A stretch of DNA of 64,000 nt, from positions 2,587,531 to 2,651,530 of the forward strand of contig NW_020650526.1 of NCBI RefSeq assembly GCF_003573695.1, given 5' to 3'. The notes below the pieces were generated by a model. It was not told where the DNA came from, did not search any database, and saw nothing but the letters and a program-made list of their open reading frames with translations. Position 1 is the stretch's first letter, and each line of letters opens with the position of its first letter. This document shows positions 35,037 through 47,322 of the stretch, one piece after another. The position numbers and the translations under genes were made by a program. This DNA comes from Papaver somniferum. Its lineage: Eukaryota; Streptophyta; Magnoliopsida; Ranunculales; Papaveraceae.

Positions 35037-35582
35037 ATTGAAATCTTGGTAAAGTCTCCTGATAATTAGCCATGAAGCTAAATTAATGCACTACAAAGTA
35101 CCAGATTATGTGTTTTCTCGACTCATTTTCTGGACATGATTTATCTCTTTATTTCCTTTTTAGGTTAGGTTATTTTTTTTTAGCTTTTATCGATGTTGTG
35201 AAAGGCGCTCCGGGTGCATGAGTCGTCCAAGGGGCGCTAGAAAAGAAAAACGCCCATGGCACCAAATTCTTTGCAATTCTGTTGTTTTTTGATTTTTTGT
35301 CAGCGCTCCTAAAGCACCTAGTCGCTAGGAGAACGTCCTGGCGCCTCGACTCGCCTAGCGCCTAATACAATATAGGTTTAGATTTTATATTTTTATTTGC
35401 TTGTTATTTTTTTCTTGTAAACATATTGTGCATGAATCTTTCCGTCCAATCGAAAAAAGAGAAAAATCAATTGACGAAGAACCCTGCACATGCATCAAAA
35501 ATTATTAATTTGTCTAATAAATTTGATGCTTCGAAATAAAACAAACTAGACAGCTTTCTAGATTCACTATTAAACACTTGAT
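35037..35582. other. Gap with GCGCC-rich remnant
   Basis: No gene is seen. At 35205-35370 GCGCTCC, GGGGCGCTAG, GTCGCTAGGAG and CGCCTAGCGCCTAA motifs occur in both orientations around a T-rich centre, suggesting a decayed palindromic element. Confidence 0.35.
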
Positions 35583-37133
35583 ACTAATAGTTATCCTCCA
35601 AAGGATAGTCAGACGTGGAGAGCAGCGATTCACGTGGAAGAGGTAGGATTTCTGTTCCCAGTGTGAGTTGGCCCGTGTTTGTTCGCGCTTAGCGTGTCCA
35701 TTGAGAATGACTTGCCCCGGGAGCTCATGTTCCTCTTGTTACCACTGACATGAGTTGCTAGTTCTTCCTGAGACGGTTGTGCTCGATGGACAATACGTGT
35801 TGGCGTATGAGTGGTGTTTGGTATTTGGTGCTGGTTGGCCCCCGTTTCACGCGGCGGTAACAAGCCCGACTACCTCTTCATCTTTTTCCTCGGTCACCCG
35901 AGAGAAATAATAGTTTGGTTCCCTGTGCCTAGCTAGCGAAAAGCTATCGAATATTGTCCCTTATAACAGTGAACATGTGAAACCATCCTAGCATATATGA
36001 AAGGAGGGACTCCCTCCTGTGGCTATGCAAGACAGCATGATCGTGAAAGGGAGGACTAGTCCCTGTAGCCCCGCTTTCTCTGGGAAGGGATAAAGTGCGC
36101 ATGATACTTTAACGGTCGCGAATGCGTAAACTTAGAGGTGTAAAACGTGTCGGCCCGGCACAGCCCGACACATGAAGTCGCGTGCTTCACGTGCCATGTG
36201 ACGTGCTGTGTTGTGCCAACGATTTAAACGTGATGTGTCGTGCTGTGCTTGACTAGTCAAAAGCTAGGCACAACACATCCCACGAGCACAACACACGAAT
36301 AAACGTGTTGTGCTGTGCCGTGCTGCACACGTGCTATAAACAATATGAAATCACTTAATGTATACATTAAGTCGGACATTATCACGAGAATTTATGTAGA
36401 CAACATATCATTGAAATTATTTCAAGTAAAATTAACAAATTTATTCGATCAAAAGAAATAGCCCAACAAATATAAAATTGGATCATTGTTATGTAAATTA
36501 ATGTTCTAGTCAAATATAGGTAACGACATTATAACAACGATATTGAAATATATTTTCCAAATATTAAGGTATTATATGTGGTTTTATAAAAATAAGTCAA
36601 CATAAAATGTCAAAAATTAGCTAGAATAGTGACTCTTTTGTGAAATATACACAAAATGTGATGCATTATCCCATGTTATATGGTGTATCTGTGCATGCTA
36701 TGACGTGTTTTCTTAACGTGCTGGACTGGGTTGGGCCACGTGCTTATCCGTGCGCGTGCTGTGCTGTGCTACTGTGCCGATTAGGCTAACCCAGCACAGC
36801 CCACGAAACTAACGTGTTGGGCCGTGCTGGGCTGGGCTGGGCTCAAATTTTAGCATGCTGTGCTGGGCTGTGCTCGTGCTGGCACAACCCAATTTACACC
36901 TCTAGTAAACCCTACTAAAATGGTGTGACCACTCCCTGTTCCACCCGCGGCACGGAAGGTGCCAAGGACTTAATAATGTCACCGACAGATTTCCCAGGCA
37001 GGTGAGCCAGTGTAGAAACTTAACCATATTTTGGAGATAAGATTGTTATGCGGTTTATCTCTGCCAACCTGATACGTGCTACTGGAAAATGAGCTTTGGA
37101 TATTGGATATTGGACTAATAGTTATCCTCCAAA
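35583..37133. mobile_element. Segment bounded by 20-bp direct repeats, retroposon-like
   Basis: The 20-mer actaatagttatcctccaaa occurs exactly at 35583-35602 and 37114-37133. A duplication this long suits target-primed insertion. Just before the right copy is a short tail of repeated GGATATT units. Once the hAT-like element inside it (36133-36904) is discounted, about 740 bp remain, with no recognised domain; a minus frame at 35630-35863 is unremarkable. Confidence 0.5.
36133..36904. mobile_element. hAT-like non-autonomous element, GTGCTG-rich
   Basis: Ends TAGAGGTGTAAA and TTTACACCTCTA are perfect inverted repeats. The flanks gtaaactt and gtaaaccc agree in six of eight bases if the left end is taken one base in. 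Subterminal regions on both sides are built from CGTGCTGTGCTGGGC-type repeats and their complements, while the centre is AT-rich. No transposase is encoded. Confidence 0.78.
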
Positions 37134-39518
37134 TTTGCTAAGTTTGTCTGGCTGGAATTGTAATTTGTAATTGTCTAGAATTTTCTAACAAGTCCCGGAA
37201 ACAAGTAGTCAAGAAAGTGTACAAGTGTCATGATGTGTCTACATCTATGTCTAAGTCAGTGTACAGTTGGTTTAGCTGCATCTATGTCTAACTGAGTCTT
37301 GTAATGTGAACAAGAAATAAGGAGTTGGTTCTGAATCCTGATAGTAAAAAGAAAGTGGAAATTTTTTGAGTTTTAGAAATCCATCGTTAAGATAATGTTT
37401 TTCTGTAGCCCAATCCACAAGATGAACGATTGAGATTATTAATTTTAGATTGAATTTAGGTTTTCATATTTTATGTGCGATTAAATTAACCTTTACAAAT
37501 TAAAGATTATTAAAAACAAAACTAGTCATAAAAACCCAAGGTGACCAAACTTGTGGTACAAAAACCCCATTTAAATGTTGGGATTCATTAAAACTCTATC
37601 TAAAACTAAATTATACAAAAACCCCAAAATTTTAAAATATTGATACAAAAACCCCAAATTTCAAAATTGGTTTCATCAAATTTTATAATGAAACCAAAAA
37701 TTGTTTTCGTCAAATTTTATGAGGTTTCATCAAAATTTTGTTTTTCACAAAATTGGTTAGAAAAACCAAAATCAACAATTTCTGGGTGAAAAGGACATTT
37801 AGATTTTGATTCTGTTTAAATGGACAAAAATTTAAAAATAGTCAGGATGTAAACAGTTTCATCCTACCCATTTTCAAATACTTTTTCTTATTTTAAATTT
37901 ACATCAGGATGCATCCAGTTTCATCCTTGCTATTTTTTAAGTTTAAGTCAGGATGAATTCAGTTTCATCCTTGCTATTTTTTTTGTGTACATTTCACCCA
38001 TACAATTTTTTACTCGTCCATTTAAACCATGTTTTAAATATATTTGGACAAATAACCCATTTTTCGTTGTTTTTTGGAGTTTTTGTGTTACTTTTGTTTT
38101 GGCGGGTTTTCTGTGGATTGATAGTGACTCCTTTGGGTTATAACTCGCGGACCGTATTAAAAAAGTTAATAATACTACTAATTTTACTTATAATCTTATA
38201 ATCAGTTAACCAAGCAGTTATGGGCGTTTTTAGTGGGTGCAAACTAAAGATTGATAATCGGTAAATTAGGCGTTTTTTGTGGGAATTATCTTTGGTCAAA
38301 GATACTACCGTTATCTCTCAAAGATATATCCGCCAAAATGGGTAGTTAATAACTATTTATATTCCGTTATCTCTTAATCCCTCTCTTTCATCTTTTACTC
38401 TTTTTCTTCTCTTTACAGTCCGGTCTTTGTTTGTTCGTCCGTTTCAATTTTCACTTGTGTTTTGTGTTAGAATTTTGTCTCTCACTATTGTATATCGATG
38501 ATGGTTGTAGATAGCTTTTTCTTCATGATCATCAGAGAAGGCTAAAGTTCCTTATTCTACCTTGGGTGGTATGTAGTCTATTTTTTAGTGAAGAACCACA
38601 CGAAAATATGAAGAAGTTCACCGATCAGTGAGTACTCAATCACATGCACCATTTCGTGATCAAGAGAAACTTTAATTCACTTACCTTTTTTTTTGAAGGT
38701 GAGATGTAGTTGGTAACACCACTAATCTTAGGAATTAGTTTGACAGCTCTCAACGTCATTTCTCTTCTATTGTTATTGTTTTCATAAAATACCACCATAA
38801 ACGGAAATTGCAATTATCACTAAATTTGAAATGTTAATATTTAGTGAGCATGTGATAATTATAATTTGTAATTTTACAAAATACAGTTGAGTCTAAGGAA
38901 TGAAAATTGCAATTATCTCAAACTTGTGAAAATTAGAGTTTTCAGTAACGGTGATAATTACGATTTTTCACAAAACTCAAATGACAATGCGTGAAAATTA
39001 CGATTATGATTTTCACTAATCCATTGATAACTGTGATTCTCGCAAAATGCATATTGTTCCAACATGTAAAAGTATAGTTTCACCTTATGAGTGAAAATTG
39101 AAATTTTCGGGTGAACGTTAAAATTTTCACTAATAGATGAAAATTGGAATTTCCTAAGTATGCACGTCTAGGTGGTGGTTAGTCATATAGTAGTGAGTTA
39201 CTTTAGGAAGGTCAAACAAATTAATTTGAGGAGTTATTCTAGGGAAGTCAATGGAGTTAATTTACGAATTAACAAAAAAAATGCAAGTTATTTAAGTCAA
39301 ATGAGTTAATTTAGGGATTATCACCACTGTTTTTTTTTTAAATAATATATGAAATTTATTTTGGTAAGATAAAAGGTTAATTTTGTAATCTAAGTCCTAT
39401 TGCAAACAATTATGGATTTTTCGTATATAGATATTTAATGATGGGTTTTGAATAGAAAAAAAAAACCAAAAATGGGCTAGAGAAAAAATTCCCCTAAAAA
39501 GAAATATCTAGAGAAATA
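37134..39518. other. Unassigned 2.4 kb, with short repeats and a promoter-like stretch
   Basis: No convincing gene is present. At 37848-37980 a sequence TCAGGATGnAnnCAGTTTCATCCT is repeated three times, each with AGGATG/CATCCT arms. At 38340-38470 there is a CTATTTATA box followed by a C/T-rich leader-like stretch, but the following ATG (38500) opens a frame of only about 15 codons. From 38790 to 39170 GAAAATT/AATTTTC-type dyads recur. Confidence 0.5.
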
Positions 39519-39919
39519 TAGTATAACCCCTGTAAAATAATAGCATCGGGACCGGCTAAATTTATCAATTTATCGCGATATTAAATAATCGCATAAATAA
39601 ATAATTATTAAATTATATGTTAATTAATTTACCAAAATATTGTTTAATTGTTTTAAAAAATAATAATCAACAAAATGAACCAATACACCTTATTTCATTA
39701 CAAAATGTTTTCGACATTGTAAGATTTGTCCAACGGATGACATCGTATCAAGGAATCCAATTGAAGAGTTAGATAATTTATCTAAAGGAACTAGAGAATT
39801 GCAAAATTTAATCAATAAATTGAATTATCACAATGAAATGGATGTTGAATTTCTTTTAAATATCCCTCAAAAGGATATTATTTCAGATTTGTTAGCTGAT
39901 GAAGAAATAATTGAGAGTG
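39519..39919 (+). pseudogene. pogo-like element: left end and transposase C-terminus
   Basis: The left end (TAGTATAACCCCTGTAAAAT) resembles the terminal repeat of plant pogo-like Tc1/mariner elements next to a TA. From about 39702 an open frame encodes the C-terminal tail typical of CENP-B-like DDE transposases: TKCFRHCKICPTDDI, then IEELDNLSKGTRELQNLI and DVEFLLNIPQKDI. Only about 180 bp separate the end from this tail, so most of the transposase gene has been deleted. The element is cut by an LTR at 39920. Confidence 0.65.
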
Positions 39920-40456
39920 TGTTGGAAATAACATGCGGTTTCGGTTTCTCGGAAATCGTTTTCATGCAAACAAAATAATAACAAAGAAAAGAGTTAGAAA
40001 GACTTATAAAATTGGTTGATCGAGGCGAGATAATCCTCTTTCCTTAAAGACAATTCATCCCCGCATATGGTGCTCACGGTTCTACGGATGTCGCCTTCCA
40101 AGATACAAAGACCACGCCTTATAGTAAGTAGCACTACAATACTATTAGGCCAGTGAATGTTGACAATTACTGTGCTCTTAAATGACTCTGACTTTTCACT
40201 TCAATTTTTTTTTAAAACTTGTAAAACTCATGCAAAAACCTAAAACAAGAGATGGGTTTATATAGAGTCAATGGTGACTCTACAAGATGTGTTTTCACCC
40301 ATAGGTGACTAACCATGGCCAATGGTGACTCTCCATAACACCTATTCATGACTAGGTGTCTTATGGTGAAAAGCCATAACCCAAACACATCTCTTGGAAT
40401 TTAAATCTTGAAAACTAATTTTCACTTACATAATAATTTAACTAAAAATTTTAACA
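39920..40456 (-). repeat. 3' LTR of an LTR element on the minus strand
   Basis: Plus-strand ends are TGTTGG and TTAACA. The first 137 bases match 63455-63597. A polypurine tract, CATGTGGGGGAT, adjoins it on the minus strand (plus 40457-40468), which sets the orientation. It is probably copia, but no pol domain survives to prove it. Confidence 0.75.
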
Positions 40457-40975
40457 ATCCCCCACATGAATGAAAATATTGACTCAACAAAACTTACAAC
40501 TTTTAAGAGCACAAGCAGAAAATATAACGCATCGGTAAATGGTATCTTTTGGCTTTGAACCAAACCTAGTGAAAATTTACCGGATTTACTAGCCAATCAG
40601 GGGACAGGATGTCATTGAACTGTCAGTCGTTGATGTAAATCGATAAAATAAATCTCACACATTATATTTCCTTATAATCGTCGAATTCTCGGTTGTGTTC
40701 ATTTCGGATTTGAACGTTCTTGGAATTCTATGAGTGCTCTATATTAACCTAGTATTTAAAGTTATCATAGAAGCGGCCCCACTTCTCACTCATATAGGTG
40801 ATTTCCTATTTGAAAGTATCCTGCCATACTTTTCTTAGTCAAACTAAGCTATAGGAATCATTAAGAGAAAATCTCAACCTCTTACGTGACAGGCAACACT
40901 GACTCTTATCATAGGAATGTGAAAGAGAAAATCTCTTTCAGTGTGTGGACTCTAGACTTCGTCAAAAATTACCGG
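40457..40975 (-). other. Internal 3' part of the minus-strand LTR element
   Basis: AT-rich non-coding sequence between the PPT and the LINE insertion. Two 'agagaaaatctc' motifs occur (about 40865 and 40925). No gene is seen. Confidence 0.45.
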
Positions 40976-42012
40976 GATTGGTGTGCAAGATTGATTTGAA
41001 AAGGCATTTGATAATGTGAATTGGAATTTCCTCAATAAAGTCTTATAAAAAATGGGTTTTGGTGATGTTTGGAGAGCATGGATTAGGATTTGCTTAACGT
41101 TTTCAAAGTTCTCGGTTTTTGTTAATGGATCATCTTATGGATACTTTGGTAGTGAAAAAGGACTTCGTCAAGGTGACCCACTATCTCCTTTTCTTTTTAC
41201 TATCGTTGGTGAAGTCTTAAGTTGTATGTTGAGCAAAGCGCAAGAACTTGGTCAAATTTCGGGTTTCTCGGTGAAGGAGGGGGAACAAAAATAAATCACT
41301 TGCAATTTGACGATGATACTATTATTTTTATTGATGCGAAGAGAGAACAAGTTGACGCTCTTCGATACCAACTTCTTTGTTTCGAGTTAACTTCGGGTTT
41401 GAAGATACATTTTTCGAAGAGTAGTTTATTTGGAGTCGTGGTCGACGAGGGAATTGAAAATTTTGCTAACATGTTAGGTTGCAAGAATGATAATTTCCCT
41501 AGTTTGTATCTCGGTCTTCCCTTGGGAGACAAGGTGGGTGGCTCACAAAGATTGGAAAAAATTCTTGAAACTTGTGGGAAAAGAGTTGCTACATGGAATG
41601 GGAAAACTTTCTCAAGAGGAGGTAAGCTATCTCTCATCAAAAGTGTTTTGGCTAGTCTTCCAATTTATTATCTTTCAATTTTTCTTGGCCCATGCTCCAT
41701 CACACAGAAAATTGATAGGGTAGTAAGAAATTTTTTATGGGATGATGACCCTGATAAGAAAAGAGTACATAATATTCGTTAGTCAATGGTTTCTAAAACA
41801 AAATAAATGGGTGGTCTTGGGATTCGAAGAACAAAGCAAGTGAATTCGGCTTTGCTAAAGAAATGGTGGTGGCGTTTTGGGTTAGAGAAAAATGCTTTAT
41901 AGAGGAAGATGATGGTTGAAAAATTTGGTGAAACATCCACCGGATGGGAAACTCTCCAACCCAAGGGATCAAAACGAGGTAGTTTGTGGTTTAATATCTA
42001 TAAAGAGCTAGA
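40976..42012 (+). pseudogene. L1-type LINE reverse transcriptase, first half
   Basis: Non-LTR reverse transcriptase, 5'-truncated: it opens inside the RT domain at CKIDLK and AFDNVNW. Landmarks are GLRQGDPLSPFLF (41160-41200), then after a frameshift near 41285 INHLQFDDDTIIF, where the usual FADD reads FDDD with both catalytic Asp present, and YLGLPLG, GGKLSLIKSVL, PIYYLS, NFLWDD downstream. A stop follows at about 41780 and the frame continues in broken form (MGGLGIRR, ALLKKWWWRF) to 42012, where a copia element interrupts it. The rest resumes at 60774. Confidence 0.88.
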
Positions 42013-42170
42013 TGTTTGAGGAGAATTAGAGGTGAAGATAGAATATGTGGATACAAGAAGGAGAATATCTTATTAGAGAGATTAGGGTAAATGCATTACA
42101 TAGTTTCCTTTATATACAACCCTAGGAATCTAGTTGGACCGCACACCCATGGGCCGTAGGCCCTGTAACA
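42013..42170 (-). repeat. Copia 3' LTR
   Basis: 158-bp repeat of 60614-60773: starts TGTTTGAGG and ends CTGTAACA on the plus strand. The shared block from GAATATCTTATTAGAG onward is nearly identical. Confidence 0.85.
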
Positions 42171-42768
42171 CTCCCCCTTGTGCGGTTCAATAATAAAACT
42201 TTATACATAGTGCTTCACACATAGTTCTTCAAATGTCAATCTCTCCTTGATGAATTGTGCCGAAATCAATTTCCTTAGTAAAATTTTGACAGGAAAAAAT
42301 CCAGTGGGATAAAACCTTGGTACAACTCTTCACACGTAGTACTTCACATGTTGTCTCGCACTTTACATGTAGTTCATCACATGCAATACGATCTTCAAAG
42401 ATCGACGAGTCTAAGTTAATTTCTTCGTTAAAACTTTGTCAAAGAAAAACCAGTGGGACAAAACCTTAACTAAAGAAAAAGAGTACAACATTAAGTGAAC
42501 TTAGAACATAGTTGGATGTGTATACGTTACCTCATTAATTAAAACCTTGACAAGGAAAACCCAGTGGGATAAAACCTTGACGAAGAAAAAAGAGTACAAC
42601 GTGACAGATGCAAGTAAGGGTGATCCATTGCAGATGATCACTTTGCTCCGTTGAAGTTGACTAGTCGCTTCACAACTCCTGAGGAAGAAAATCCTTGTAG
42701 GAATGACAATAGTCTTAGATACGGAATTACATTCTCGGTGTTTGTTGTTGTCTCATTAAAAACCTAGC
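42171..42768 (-). other. Copia 3' UTR with repeated motif
   Basis: Non-coding. The motif CCAGTGGGATAAAACCTTG with AAGAAAAAGAGTACAAC recurs near 42280, 42440 and 42550, and again after the Athila insertion near 54555 and 54850. The insertion site lies inside one copy. Confidence 0.7.
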
Positions 42769-44747
42769 TGGTGTGGTTAGAAAAGACACACAAAAAACTT
42801 GCAAGTATACAAGGCCAAGTTTTAGTATAGAGAGTAAGCAAGGGATCAGTCCACAGGGAGTGGGAGCATACGAGAAATTTTCCTAAGCTAGCAATGGAGA
42901 CAAGGCACTATGGCAGTGAGCAAGGCAAAGTAATATGGCAATTGCAAAGAACCAAAACAGTTAACAAAGCAAAGATGACAAAACAGCATGGAACCAAGGC
43001 TGTGAGCCAAGGGCAGGGGTGAGTTTGTGCACTGATTTCAATGCACAACAGGCTTCAAAATACAAGAAATAAACAGCAAGATAGCTGAGCAGGGAGCAAA
43101 ATAAGACTGAAATTGTAAGTGACTGAAATAAGGTATTGTGGTCTAAGCTAAGGCTTAGAGTCCACCTTTGTGTCCTAGCCAAACAATGTGATCCTAGGTT
43201 GAGTTGAATATCCTATGCATACATCTAGAATGGGAGGAAAACTAATTTTCTCACTAGTTTGCCCCTAGCATTGACTGTCTTTTGACAGAACAATCAATCA
43301 CAGGCACTATGAGCATTAGTCTCTTCCCATTGCTCAATCAAAACAGACATCAAGATAACTATCCTAGCAATTCACCATTTGACAATGCACTAGGATTCAT
43401 CTCAGCCTCAGCCTAATGCAGTTTAGCTCATGCTAAACATGTAACTAGAAATAACATTCATTGAGTATGATAATTCAAGCAACATTCAACATTCGAGATA
43501 ATTGAAAACAACATGCACACATTCACTGTTAACTGCATAAGAAGAACTGAAATTGGAATTGCATCAAAATAAATTTGTTTCCATTCTCTACTGGCTAGTC
43601 CAGAGATCCCAATTTTACAACCCCTAACACCCTTTTATAGTTACAGCCAAAAAAAATCCAAAATCCCCAAATCAGTGAAATTAGGGTTTTACAAAAAATC
43701 CTTACCTAATCTCTGAAAACGATTGATAGCTCTAACCCATGCTTCCTTGTCGTCTGCTGATGCTACCCATGCCTTCGATTTATCCTCTAACCTCACCTAT
43801 TCCATCAACTCCTAACCTAGGGTTCCTGTGAGATGAAACGATTAGGAGGTGATGTAATAAGTGGCTAGAAAAGTAGGTCTTGGTTGTTAGAAGTGATGAT
43901 GGCTCGAGTGGTGGTGGTTGAGTGATTTGGGGGGAGAAGATGGTGGTGATTGAGTGATTTGGGGGAGAAGATGGTGGTGATGGAGACAGCGTCGCTGTTG
44001 CAGAAGAGGGGAAGAAGGAGATGGCTCGATGGGTTTTGGCTAGGGTGTGTTTGGTGCGGGTAATAGGGTTAGGTTGCTTAGGTGTTAACGGGATCATCAA
44101 ATTTGATGTTTTGTGAAGGGAATCCGTGGGATGATAACTTCTGAAACGGATCTAACGGCGAGATGGAGACAGATTAGGAGCGACCGTTGGATGCAAAAAT
44201 ACAACGAAACTAACGGCTCAAGATGGAGTTAGGTGCTGTAGTATTGGTCAGGTGCATCGAAATCTGATGTATGATGACGCAGCGACCGTTGGATGATGGA
44301 ATGGATCCAATCTTACGGTTAAGAAGGAAAACGGGTTTGGGTATTGAATTTTGGGTTTAGGATATGGATTTGGGTTTAGGAATTGGATTTGGGATTAGGA
44401 ATTGGATTTGGGCTTAGGTAATCTTGAGCCCACTTCTTCTTTAAGAACAATTTCTTCCTTTTTAAGCCCATTTTTATCCTTGAGTCTTCCATAGTTCCAT
44501 AACACATTCTTCACTTCTTTTCCGCTAGAGATTCCACCGGCTTTCTCCCGTGTCTTTGCTCTTTTGGCTCCGCAACTCATCTAGTCTTTATTTGGTACCT
44601 AAAAATACAAAATTAAACAATATTAAGTAATTATCCTTGAGGAGAGTAAAATACAAAATTCATTACAAAAGGGGGAATTATGGTATGCAAAATGGGATAA
44701 GTGCCAAAAAAAACGATGATAAATAATGCAATATTTGGCGCCTATCA
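42769..44747 (-). repeat. Athila 3' LTR
   Basis: Direct repeat of 52564-54545. On the plus strand it starts TGGTGTG and ends CCTATCA, so on its own strand it starts TGATAGGCGCC. An interstitial minisatellite of TTGGGTTTAGGAATTGGAT-type units lies at about 44335-44420, and GTGGTGATTGAGTGATTTGGGG-like units (in part) near 43905-43985. Confidence 0.93.
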
Positions 44748-46298
44748 AATACCCCTAAACCTGAATTTTACTTGTCCTCGAGTAAAACAGAAATCCTACC
44801 TATACCACTATCACTGGTCTCTCGAATGCATTTAGCGTATGCACTAAGCCTTTTAAACCACTAAGTGTCCCTAGTGGACGAGTGAAGTCTCGTGAAGGTT
44901 TGCTTAGAACGTACCTACAAATTTCTAGGACAAAATATAAGCTCAGATTCCATCAAATGTGACATGTGCAAGTCAGTTTAAGCTCATAGCAAAATGGAGA
45001 TGTCAATCTAGCTATATAAGGCACAATCCTAGCACTGATAACAAATAAAGACATGTGATAAGAGTGTAAAGTGTATCTACACATGTGTAAAGAAAGATCG
45101 GATGTTATGACTACTAATCACCAAGAGATAGTTTCTCAGGCTAAGAACTGAGGTCGAAATCTAGCTAGCTGTCCGGACTTTACGAGAATTGTGAATGAGT
45201 TGGAGGTATTTCACAATTACTCGCGTTGTACATCAATGGCATACACCCTCCTTGCTTATTACAAAAACAACAAAATGACTCTTTACATGACTCTTATTTA
45301 CATTGACTACTCTCTTTTATTTTTGGAACAGAGAGATGGATTTTCTTTATTCTGATTTTATTTTTTTTTTTTTTTTTTTTTTTTTTGAATAAGGAAACAC
45401 TTTTGATACATATACAAAAGGAAACAAAAGATTACATGACACTTTGCAAGAGGTAGCCCTTTTTGATGCACCCAGTTAAATTCGATGGTTGTCTTTCTTA
45501 ATGTAACCTCCACCTTCTATCCCAACCAACCAAAGAACAAGCTAGTCAAGTTTCGTTCAGTATTCTAAAGTGATTGGCAATCGTAACTTCCTATCAAACA
45601 CCTTGAAGATCGAGGCTATACATGTATTGGTAGATCGTGCGCGTGCAAATTTCTTATCACTATGTGAATTGTGCTAGAATCAGGGTGCCTAAATATCTAG
45701 ACTAAGACTCCTAATAATTACATATTTGCACAAGAGTCAACATTTCAAGGTAAATGAGCTCCATTTTTATTTTTTTATTTTTATTTTTTAATTTTTTTTT
45801 TATTTTTTTTTAATTTTTCAATTTTTTCAAAAAGAAGGAGTTCGTTTTCAATTATGGCATATTATCGTGGTATCTACTCTATACCCCCAAACCTAAACTA
45901 AACATTGTCCTCAATGTTTAAAAATGGAAAGAATTAAAACAACATATGGAAGGGACATGCTGAGTAGAGTAAAAGGAGAGAGAATACCCGATTTCGGCGA
46001 AAGCAGATTAAAACTCCGTTATCAAGGCAAAACTCAATATTCGGAGTCACAATGGATGAGCACAAAATATATACAAAAGGAAATTTAACTAACACATTAT
46101 CTACAAGAAAATTTGGTTTTTAATGGGATTGGACTTTTTGGGAAAAATTTGGTTTTGTTGGGAGTGAAACTTTGGTTTTTTGGGAAAAAGGCTTTTGGTT
46201 TTAGGGAAGAAAACGCAGTACTTATGTAAAGGTGGACCAGTTAGTCCACATAGACTGGGTCCTCCAGGTTGGTTGTTTCAATGTCGGGTGGAAATGGC
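44748..46298 (-). other. Athila 3' region, non-coding
   Basis: No reading frame is supported. The PPT (minus TTAGGGGTATT) adjoins the LTR. A block at 44822-44876 and the hairpin at 45901-45918 followed by a G-run (45882-45893) match the non-autonomous element at 6693-6745 and 5686-5721. Poly-T tracts occur at 45361-45386 and 45766-45815. Confidence 0.75.
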
Positions 46299-47310
46299 TC
46301 AAGGAATGGCTTTAATCTCTGCCCGTTGACTTTGAAAACGTTCTTGTTGGAGACATCCTCCAGCTCTACAGCTCCATGAGGAAAAACTGTGCGTACTAGG
46401 TACGGTCCCTTCCATCTGGAACGCAGTTTTCCTGGAAAAAGATGTAACGGGAGTCATACAGCAAGACTTTCTGACCAGGAGTGAAGGATTTGCGTAGAAT
46501 ACGCTTGTCATGAAATATCTTCATCTTCTGCTTATATAACTGGCACTGTCATAAGCCTCATTTCTCAATTCTTCCAACTCGTTGAGTTGAAGTTTCCGTT
46601 GAATTCCAGCTTCGTCCAGAGAAAAGTTCAGTTGCTTGATTGCCCAATAGCTCGATGTTCTAATCCACAGGTATGGCACGGCTTTCCATACACTAGACGA
46701 TAGGGGGACATGCCAATTGGTGTCTTATAAGCTGTTCTATAGGCCCACAAAGCATCATTCAATCTTATGACCAATCTTTCCTGACGGGTTAACCGTCTTT
46801 CTAGAATGTGCTTGATTTCCCTATTAGACACTTCCACTTGTCCACTGGTCTGAGGGTGGTACGGAGTAGCAACCTTGTGAGTTATTCCATACTTGCGTAC
46901 TAAAACTCAAGTGCTATTGCAAAATGTGAACCACCGTCACTGATGATAGCTCTAGGGGTACCAAAACGTGAAAATATGTTTTCCTTTAAAAGAAAGTACC
47001 ACCTTGTGGTCATTTGTTCTGGTTGCGATGGCTTCTACCCACTTGGAGTAATCAACTGACTAGATGTACAACTTGCTGTCAGACATGGGAAATGGACCCA
47101 TGAAGTCGATCCCCCAAACATCAAAAATCTCACAATCAAATAGGATTCAATGGCATCATGTTTCTCCTCGAAATGCTTCCTAGCTTTGACAACGTTCACA
47201 GCAACACAATAATCATGGCAATCCTTGAACAACGATGGCCAATAGAACCACACTGCAAGATCTTTGCAGCGGTTTTCTTGGCACTGAAATGGCCTCCACA
47301 GCTTGGTCAT
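46299..47310 (-). pseudogene. Athila integrase
   Basis: Minus strand. Zinc-binding N-terminus remnants (CHDQ, AKILQCGFYWPSLFKDCHDYC) are read near 47190-47310. The catalytic core follows in several frames: DVWGIDFMGPFP (first Asp, near 47100), the second Asp region is decayed near 46950, and [17 protein letters not shown] (Glu, near 46800-46840) begins an open piece of 69 codons with [18 protein letters not shown]. The tail at 46511-46299 is out of frame. The usual role is insertion of the cDNA; this copy cannot be translated whole. Confidence 0.82.
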
Positions 47311-47322
47311 GACAGAAAGATA

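Noticed and set aside
35630..35863. 77-codon minus frame
   Set aside because: No motif, short, and lies in an unclassified repeat segment.
38340..38560. Host-gene promoter and start
   Set aside because: A TATA-like box and C/T-rich leader are present, but the following frame closes after about 15 codons and no exon with coding character follows.
43780..44100. 106-codon Pro/Ser-rich minus frame in the Athila LTR
   Set aside because: Lies wholly in the LTR, is interrupted in the other copy by small changes, and has no recognisable domain.
44335..44420. Interstitial telomere-like repeat (TTTAGGG-like)
   Set aside because: The unit is an 18-bp minisatellite with only partial TTTAGG likeness and occurs in both LTRs of the same element.
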